Source: Gnetum montanum
Taxonomy: Eukaryota; Streptophyta; Gnetopsida; Gnetales; Gnetaceae
NCBI GenBank assembly: GCA_015680685.1
Contig: MNCI01000986.1
Location: 431,326-495,325 of the forward strand
Direction of reading: 5' to 3'
DNA length: 64,000 nt
In this document: positions 57,001 through 64,000 of the stretch, piece by piece
Layout: each line of letters opens with the position of its first letter
How positions within the stretch are numbered: the stretch's first letter is position 1
Notes under the pieces: generated by a model
Told to the model about the DNA's origin: nothing
The model's database searches: none
Seen by the model: only the letters and a program-made list of their open reading frames with translations
Made by a program: the position numbers and the translations under genes

Positions 57001-57739
57001 CCACTCTACATCCAACTGACCACTAATTTGACACCTCTAGTAGGCCTTCAAATACCAACTAGGGTACTCCACCAAGTCGAACACAATCTGCCCAATCATC
57101 CCCACATGAACACTCTTGCAAGTTGAAAATTCCTATAGGGCAGTGTGAGTCAGGTTCATTGCCCCCTCCTCATCATGCAAGCCATACTCCCCAATACTAA
57201 ACTTGGCAACAAACATGGGCAATTAGCACCTTAGTATGAGCCAATAGCTAAACAAATAATGCAAAAATCATAGGAACACTTACCCTCCTACACAGTACAC
57301 TATCCCAAGAGGATTCTGAAACAAGGTATGCACGCATTGAGTAACAAAAAGAGTGTTGTTCTTACTATAATAACTGAACTCTGGCATCTACCAGATCCTA
57401 GAAAAAGGCCTAATTCCCCTATGGCCTCAGCTTTAACCCCCCTACTTTGCCATCACTAGTAGTGAGCTCATCGGACATGAATCTCAAAATGCCCTAGTTT
57501 GCCCCAGGAAACAATGTCTCTGTGATGACACTAGTAGCTTCTGCTACTAAGTGTGACCACATCATCACACTGAAGTGTTGGAGTAGGAATTCCAAGAACT
57601 TGCGTGCTCTTGACTAGAACCATATTGCCTGGTGACCCAACTGTGTGTCTAGTGTGGGCATGTTCAGACTAAGATTGCTCATATAGCAGAGGATGCCAAT
57701 GAGCTCCACCACAATGAGAATTGGCTTCAACAATATCCT
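54097..57739 (-). pseudogene. Antisense multi-exon gene inside T5 (plant mobile domain-like)
   Basis: Minus strand, eight exons inferred from frame and splice sites: 57,739-57,284; 57,247-56,931; 56,844-55,792; 55,645-55,424; 55,330-55,187; 55,095-54,991; 54,947-54,269; 54,175-54,097. Clear sites include donors GTAAGT at 57,283 and 54,990, GTATGT at 55,423 and GTTAGT at 54,268, and acceptors ending TTGCAG at 56,845 and 54,948, and TGGTACAG at 57,740. The products include FVAKFSIGEYGLHDEEGAMN, the segment FFGLPSDGPLVVDKTNREV, NWASHLVNNLHAKIVKLHKN, EDMVDDLQQ-like text and an acidic end EEEEEEPQPSS. GLPSDGPLV resembles the plant mobile domain. Most stops are TAG at expected CAG. Frame shifts occur in exons 1 and 3. 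Function unknown. Confidence 0.65.
54451..54463. repeat. C13 homopolymer inside exon 7 of the antisense gene
   Basis: Thirteen C on plus, read as a glycine run on minus. A likely place of length error or a real frameshift. Confidence 0.85.
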
Positions 57740-59650
57740 GTACCATAAAAGCAACAAAAAAAAAAGCATTGGTATACATTGGATGCACAAAAATACATTA
57801 CATTACAATTAGAAAAATTAGCAAAGTTAACATAGGATAACATAACCTAGTATAAAATGTGTCCTTAGGGTACCCTATGGCCCCTACGGGCATAGGACAA
57901 TAATACACACATTTGACATGCCTAATGCTCACTAGGGTATAACACTAATGTGGCATTAGCATTTTTCTTTACATTCACATGTTGTGCATTATCTTTACTC
58001 GCATGTTTTGGTAGTTTGGCATGTTTAGTTTGCAAGTCTAGCATTTTGGCAAAGCTCTAGTATACTTTGCCTTTTATTTCACATGTGGCATTCTAGCATT
58101 TTTCATTCTTACACTTAGCATTTTTTATGTTTGACATTTTATTTTCACACTTAGAAAATTCTTCATTTTTACATTTAGCAAATTTTCAAATTTTTTCTAA
58201 CTTCAGGCAACATAACCTAGGTTGTTCACGAAAAAATTCTAACTCTGGGTTATCCCTCACTGAGAGCATAACCCAAGTAAATGATAAAAATTTTAATTGT
58301 TAGCTATGCTCCCCAAGGAGCGTAGCCCCCAGAAATCATGAAATTTTTTCTAACTATTGGCTACACTCTTCTAAATCAAAAAAAAATTCTAATGGTTGGG
58401 AGTGTAGCCCCAAAGTGCCTAAATTTTTTTTAAAAAAGTAAAAGAAACTAACTGTCACTCCCACTACCACATTGCACCCTCTCCCTAGGCACCATGCCCT
58501 CTTCATAGTCCTACCTAGTCCCATTATGCTCTAGCATCACACATTAAAGTGGTCGCCATGGCCATGGCCTATCATAGCTCTCCTTGCCCCTTTGCTTCCC
58601 TACCACAATAGCCATCCCTCATGGTTGCACCATTTGCCCTGCCTTGGCCTCATGCCCACATGAAACAAGCAAAAAATCTCCCTTCCCTAGCACCATGAAC
58701 CCTACAACCCTCCTTTTCCTTTCATTGGCCCTAGGGTCATTGCCAAACCCCAATTCCTCTACCCTACACTCCCAAAAAATAGAAGGAGAGAAGGGACAAG
58801 AGGGGGTTCCATGACCCTTCACTTCTAGGTTGTGGCCAATCTAGCCATAGCCATAACACCTTCATTTTTTACCCTTCCCCCCTTCACCCTAGCTGTAGCC
58901 ATAAAGCCTTCAATTTTTGCTCTTCCCCCATGCCCCACACAACACTAAGAATGAAACCCTTTCCCCACATAGCCATGAAAACTAATCACTCATGCCCACA
59001 TGGTACGTGCATAAAATAGAAAAAGAAAAAAACCTGCAAAGAAAAATCCATCACCCATAAACACACCCTCTCCTTTTGGCCATGGTGGCCGTCATGGCCA
59101 TGGTAATAATGGTTCCTACCAAGGTAGGCCACCCCAAGTCCCAAATCCCAACACAAGACAAAGAAAAGAAAGTACAAAGCAAAAACTGTGCAAACAAGGA
59201 TAGAGCATAGCAAGGTACCTAGTAAATGGTGACTCCCTCTGTTCCTCGATGCAAGCCTAGGGCAAATGTCTTAGTGCTCACTCTCCCTCGTCCACGTTGA
59301 TGAGACCAAGATGCTAACATTCACTTCGGTGCTTCATGTTGGCTGTCATGCCCTAGCTATCATGCTTTAGATGTCATACTCTGATTGCTACACTATGTCT
59401 TCCACCCCTCACTCCAACTGCACTACACTCTATAACTTATCATTTTCATTGTGGAAAATGATAGTTTCACCATGGTAAAATGCACATATATACCCTCCCG
59501 AGGTAATTAAATGCACTACATACCAAGACAACATCCCACACTTAGGCAAATTTTCCAAATTTTTTTTAGTGTAGCAAGGGGCCAAGCGTAACAAGGGGTG
59601 AGCATAGCAACCAGAGTTAGAAAATTTTTGAACATTTTCTAACAGTCCCC
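57740..59650. repeat. T5 spacer with palindromic and low-complexity repeats
   Basis: No supported protein. 57,950-58,200 is made of AGCATTTT-like units. GCTATGCTCC...GGAGCGTAGC and related palindromes at 58,290-58,420, and the AAGCGTAACAAGG...GAGCATAGC part at 59,575-59,610, match the motif of 47,427-48,360. 58,450-59,000 is C/T-rich. Confidence 0.65.
59484..59492 (-). promoter_or_regulatory. Possible TATA box of the antisense gene
   Basis: Minus strand GTATATATG. About 270 bases downstream on minus, TACTAG followed by GTACCT near 59,218 could end a noncoding first exon, with the long intron running to the acceptor at 57,740. Suggestive only. Confidence 0.3.
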
Positions 59651-59744
59651 AAACTTAGAAATTTTTTTAAATTTTTTTGATTTCCCAATGAATGCCTAGC
59701 CTAACTCCATGATTCAAGCACTCCCAACCTTGCTTAAGCCAACA

Positions 59745-59850
59745 TAGTTTGCATAGAATATGGTCCTCTATGACCTTAAACTAGTAAACCATGGTCTAAT
59801 ACAACCTTAAAATAGCAAACCATGGCCTACCAAGGCCCAAAACCAACCTA
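59745..59850. repeat. Second cluster of GGCC(T)TAAAACTAGCA repeats
   Basis: Three to four units similar to those at 53,590-53,900. They lie just before the RT frame, so this repeat flanks the antisense gene on both sides. Confidence 0.6.
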
Positions 59851-60001
59851 CATACTTGCTTCTCCAACTCTACATTTACATACTTAGGCAAATTTTCATT
59901 GCATTGATTTCCTTATTTTATGCATTTTGACTTTATTTAAGATAGGTGTAGCTTGACATTCCTTTTGGTTTTTTTGCAAGATACTTAGTAGGATTACAAC
60001 A

Positions 60002-61016
60002 TGAGCACATATAGGCATCTTTATTCACCTCTAGCCCTCATCAGGCCTCAAGATGACGTCATGCGATACATCAATACCAAATGCCTAGATCTTAAGCCTA
60101 GAGCCCGTGATGAACATATAGCATCCGTAAAGGCATCACTAGATTAGCTAGACCATCTAGTCAAAGCTCTAGACCTAGAGGTCGGCAAAATCACTAAGGA
60201 TCCCCTCATTGAAGTCCCTCTAACAACACTTAGTGGCAAGGAAAAAACATTGAAACTTAGTTCCTTGTTAGAGCCTCAACACACCCAAAGCATTGCCAAA
60301 GTTCCTAATGATAATATCAAGGTGTTTGCATGGTCTTACGAAGGCATGCTAGGCTTAGATCTTTGCATAGTGTAGCACAACATAATCCTCGATCCATGTA
60401 TAAAACCAATTAAGCAAAAAGCCAGCAAGGTTAAGCTTGAGGTGGCATTGGTAGTCCATGACGAAATCACCAAACTTTACAAAGCTAGTTTTATCCAAGC
60501 CACTGACTATGCAAACTAGATCTCTAATAGCATGGTTGTACCCAAGAAAAATGGGAGCATACGCATTTTCATAGACTTCCAAGACCTAAGCAAGATGACC
60601 ATTAAAGATGATTTCCTATTACCTAGTATTAATCAACTTGTTGATACTATGGCTAGTCATGCATTGTTGTCCTTTATGGATAGGTTCTCTAGTTACAACT
60701 AGCTTTAGATCAACTCAGAGCACCAACTCAGTACTACCTTCATGACCCCTTGGGGTACATTCTACCATACAATGATGCCTTTTGGACTAAAGAACATAGG
60801 AGCAACCTATCAATGTGCTATGACGTACATTTTCAATGACTATTTGCTAAATGTGCTCAATGACTACATTAACAACATAGCAATTAAGTCCAAAATGGCA
60901 CATAACCATGCAAATAACTTAAACCATGTACTCAAACATCACCTAAGACATGACCTTAGATTGAATCCTAATAAGTGTCTTCAATGTCAAAATAGGTTGC
61001 ATGCTAGGTTTCATAG
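60002..61016 (+). pseudogene. T5 reverse transcriptase, N-terminal part
   Basis: An ATG at 60,002 (MSTYRHLYSPLALI) follows a TTTTTTTGCAAG that could serve as a splice acceptor. A linker of about 100 codons precedes the motifs FAWSYEGMLGLDLCIV, MVVPKKNGSIRIFIDFQDLS, DDFLLPSINQLVDTMASHAL, SFMDRFSSYN, FMTPWGTFYHTMMPFGLKNI and GATYQCAMTYIF. The active site, normally YVDD, reads YINN near 60,876. Several TAG stops. It is cut at 61,016 by B6, so the thumb, RNase H and integrase lie outside the window. Confidence 0.88.
61012..61016. repeat. Expected target site CATAG of B6, left copy
   Basis: The five bases directly before the B6 LTR. The right copy would lie beyond the window end, so this is a prediction from position. 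Confidence 0.5.
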
Positions 61017-61825
61017 TGATGAGCCGCGATATCACATACACGATATCGCGTCGACCCCTGTGATATCACATACGCAATATTGTAGCCTACCGTCATGCCT
61101 ATAAATAAGAGGCAACTTTCCCTTGTTCACACATCTAGATTTAGACCCTTAGCCAGCTATAGTAGTTTTACCATTCCAAAGTTAGAATAATTTCCATGTG
61201 CCCTAGTAGGAGTCTCAAAGTGAACAGATCTTTATTCAAGCAAATTGTACCTGAGCACACATTTGTGTACGGCAATAAAGACAAACTTTCTGATAAACCT
61301 TGTAGCATGTGGACTAAGCTAAATAGGATTTAATTATTGTTAAATGTTTAAATTCTTTCCTAGATAATTAAATCTCTCTCAACCCTTGACTCTCCTAGTT
61401 AAGTGCATTCAGTATAACCGCTTCGAGCACATGTGTAATGCTTGGTAACCCAGCAACGAGTAGCATTTGGTAATCCCAGTAGCGTTGCATTGGTTCAGGG
61501 TGTGTGCGGCAGTGGGAACAGATACTGGTGCTAGGACAATTAGAACTTAGTTAGTTAATAGTTAACATAAGTTAGTTATTTAGTTCTCTTCACCTTTCCT
61601 TGTTAGCATAGGCATTGAAAAGATAAAAGATATAAAAATCACATACCTCAAGCTTACTTAACCATACAACCGTGACAATACAAGTAAGTTTGGGAGGACA
61701 ATTATTGATTAACCTTAAGTGTGCCATTAGGTCATGTAAGCACTTAGTCCTTGGAGTTCGACCGGATCATGCATGAGATGCTCGTATTCGTATGGTTGAG
61801 TGTAGGGGTACCTTGCCACTCATCA
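61017..61825 (+). repeat. 5' LTR of B6
   Basis: 809 bases from TGATGAG to CTCATCA. U3 carries GATATC/AATATT palindromic units at 61,027-61,085. TATAAATA box at 61,100-61,107, AATAAA at 61,274-61,279. Confidence 0.93.
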
Positions 61826-61826
61826 T

Positions 61827-61844
61827 TGGCACCGTTGTCGGGGA
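61827..61844 (+). other. Primer binding site of B6 (tRNA-Asp type)
   Basis: TGGCACCGTTGTCGGGGA, two C-to-T-type changes from the ideal complement of the tRNA-Asp 3' end. Confidence 0.9.
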
Positions 61845-61971
61845 CTTAGTTGTTTGTGCACTATGTAGAACATAGGAAATCATCCACATTGTTGGGAAGC
61901 TAGAACAAACCCTTAGGGTTGATCAAAAGAAAAATAAGATAACGATAAACAACACATTGAACAAGACTAAA

Positions 61972-64000
61972 ATGTCTTTTGCTTCGCACAAAAGCATTTC
62001 ACCACCTAGGACCAACACAAGAAATAGTTAGCGGCACAACACAAGTAACCAAGATCCACCAGTTCCTCAACAATTCTATGTGGTATATATTCATGATGAT
62101 GAATATGTACCTAACTTTACCTTTATTCTCCATCAAGATGAACAACTACGTTGGAGAGACTTGGAGGGTAACATAGTGTTGCCCCCAGATCGAGCAGTCC
62201 CCAACATGCTTCTTCGTGTTCTCGCCTGAGTAGGCATGTTAGAGTTATATGCAGAGTATGTTGCATATGATTATGAAATAAGGGATTACCATCCCATAGA
62301 AGTACAATGTCAAAGGGACTTGCGACAAGAGAGATACTATACATTGTTGAAGGTCAAAGGTCCCCATAACGCTCCACCCATCTTAAGCAAAATTGAGGGT
62401 GGTGAACCTATTTCAATAGGTTCTCCACAAAATGATGTTCCCCCTCCTAACAATGGTGAGGAGGTGGTGTATCAAAACCTTCACTCCACGATTCATAACC
62501 CTGGTTCTAATCCCCACGAACACCAAGTGTTCAATGAGGGAACACAAACACATGATAAGGGTAAGCAGTCTGATCATCATCATGATCAGGGTCGAGACCA
62601 CCAAAGAGAAGGTAGGAAACATCATCATGGCAATGGTTATCCTTCTTCTTCACCTTCATCATCACGTTCACCCTCTCCTTCAGTATCAAGACACAGTCAT
62701 AAGGAGCCTAACCGTGAAAACAAAGATAACCAGAGTGAGAAACCTCGATGAGAGAGTCAAGAGCGAGGACGAGGGCACTCTAAAGAATCAGGCATGGAAG
62801 AAGGGAGAGTAGGGAACCACGTAGACATCACAGATTCTACAAACAAAATGACCACAAAGAACCCCCTACTTGCAACCCGAAGCATGTTAGACATCACAGA
62901 GGCTGTAAGAATTCCTACAAGGCACCAAAAAGATAGCAGGATCAAGAGACTAGACATGAATAACATCCCACGCTTTGAGGGGGGATACAATGCTGATCCT
63001 CAGAACCACTTACAAGCATTTCACAATGCATGTGCCTTGCAGAACATCAAGAATGAATGGAAAAAATTAAAGTTGTTCCCAACGACACTAGTAAAAGAAG
63101 CGGAAAGCTGGTACCAGTCCTTAGAACCGGAATCCATTCGAAGGTGGAGTACAATGCTAGAACTATTTAATGATAAGTATCAAACATACTCCTAAGTGTC
63201 CAATCTATGAAAACAAATCCAATGATGGAAGAATGAAACTCATGAACCCTTAAATGCTACCATGGACTGATACTATGCACTGTTACATCGTTGCCTGGGC
63301 CATGGTTACTCGCAGCAAGATCAGCTATGCCATCTCATAGATGGACTTACGCATGAAACCAGGAGAACCCTCGGAATGTATGTCCAAGGGAGATTATTAG
63401 AGCTTAGGTCCCATCAAATCCATAGATTACTAAAGCAAGTAGCCAAGGAAGAAGGAGAGCTACGTAAGAGAGAAAGTGCGGAAGAGTACAACCGCGATCC
63501 TTTCCTCTAAAAAAGGGGAGTGAGATTCTGTGAGGAGGAGGAAGAGTCACCACTCGAAGAGATGGTGAATAGGAAAACCTTGTTGCTCCAAAAATTAACA
63601 ACAGAAGTTTTGACAAAGGTAGACCAAATGTAAGACTCCTTAGATAGTAGATTTGAAATCATTCTCAAAATCGTAGAGGAGTCTAAGAAGCGAAGTAGTG
63701 ACTATGATAAAAAGAAAAAGAGGGGTTTGGACCATGCATGTAACAAAGGTAAGGGTAAAATGGCTATCACCGAAGAGCTTGTGGATTCTGACACAGACAA
63801 TGGCGTTGGATGTGAGATATGCCAATATGACCATCCTAAGGGATGTGGCCCAGTAATCTCACATCTACAAGAGTCTGGGGTGTATGCACTCAACCCACAA
63901 CTTAACAAACGGTAAGCACCCTGAAGGTTACCTTATCCCCAAGGTAACCTAAGGCAGTTCCACCAACCATTAACATATTACCCAAGTGGAACTCCACCAC
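61972..64000 (+). pseudogene. B6 gag, runs off the window
   Basis: Starts at the ATG at 61,972: MSFASHKSISPPRTNTRNS, then VVYIHDDEYVPNFTFILHQD, LEGNIVLPPDRAVPNMLLRV. An open frame of 171 codons at 62,236-62,751 has a His/Ser-rich linker (SSSPSSSRSPSPSVS). After a stop, the capsid-like core follows at 62,794-63,195 (133 codons open; NNIPRFEGGYNADPQNHLQA). The Glu-rich helical part is at 63,330-63,720. The knuckle-like motif CEICQYDHPKGC is at 63,811-63,846, followed by SHLQESGVYALNPQ. Stops at 62,032, 62,227, 62,749 and 63,193 are mostly single nonsense changes in one continuous frame. Confidence 0.88.

Larger units (their letters stand above)
47427..61016 (+). mobile_element. Gypsy T5: Tat/Ogre-like LTR retrotransposon, 5' and middle parts
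   Basis: Order: repeat-rich leader/LTR (47,427-49,757), gag, protease, a 6.5 kb spacer with an antisense multi-exon gene, then RT, which is cut by B6. Gag and RT motifs differ clearly from families A and B (FAWSYEGMLGLD and FGLKNIGATYQ in RT). They match the Tat/Ogre branch, whose members often carry extra, sometimes antisense, ORFs. The left boundary is placed where A3 gag ends (first TG at 47,427). The LTR end and primer site could not be recognised. Confidence 0.75.
61017..64000 (+). mobile_element. Gypsy B6: family-B element, 5' part, runs off the window
   Basis: 5' LTR, primer site and gag in the same order as B2, inserted in the RT of T5 in the same direction. Its gag is the least damaged of the three family-B copies. 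Confidence 0.93.

Noticed and set aside
58584-59213. Small open frames in the C/T-rich part of the T5 spacer
   Set aside because: Low-complexity composition on both strands and no motif or homologous partner in the window.

Overview
This window is plant nuclear repeat DNA and shows no host housekeeping gene. It is a pile of decayed retrotransposons nested in one another. Ty1/Copia, Athila-like and Tat/Ogre-like Ty3/Gypsy elements and a LINE ORF1 occur together, which is a land-plant combination. The high density and old, stop-ridden copies suggest a large genome, possibly a gymnosperm, but the species cannot be fixed from the sequence.

Layout of nest I (about 1-30,700). A minus-strand LINE-like ORF1 relic is split by a minus-strand Copia element (C1, 2,128-30,462; target duplication TGAAC; both LTRs 352 bp). 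C1 is split in its reverse transcriptase by a plus-strand Athila-like element (A1, 3,225-26,329). A1 is split in its integrase by a second plus-strand Athila-like element (B2, 9,291-19,117; target duplication GCCAC). The distal LINE piece is also folded into a long inverted repeat at 1-1,700.

Layout of nest II (about 31,127-64,000). A second family-A element (A3, minus strand, 3' LTR at 31,127-31,964) is interrupted by a family-B element (B4, 38,744-45,820; target duplication ATAGT). B4 has lost reverse transcriptase, RNase H and integrase but keeps both LTRs, primer site, gag and protease. In its gag, A3 meets a plus-strand Tat/Ogre-like element (T5, from about 47,427). T5 is split in its reverse transcriptase by a third family-B element (B6, from 61,017 past the window end; candidate target site CATAG, second copy outside the window).

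Families A and B share an RT active site FMDD, an Asp-tRNA-type primer site (clearest in B4 and B6), LTR ends TGATG...CATCA, and R/U5 and 3' untranslated sequence. They differ in the U3 part of the LTR, and family A has an extra sense ORF after integrase. The most unusual object is in T5: between its protease and reverse transcriptase lies a 6.5 kb spacer with an apparent antisense gene of at least eight exons, with recognisable splice sites, flanked by the element's own palindromic and low-complexity repeats. All coding regions carry stops or frameshifts, many readable as CAG/CAA to TAG/TAA changes, so nothing here looks currently autonomous.
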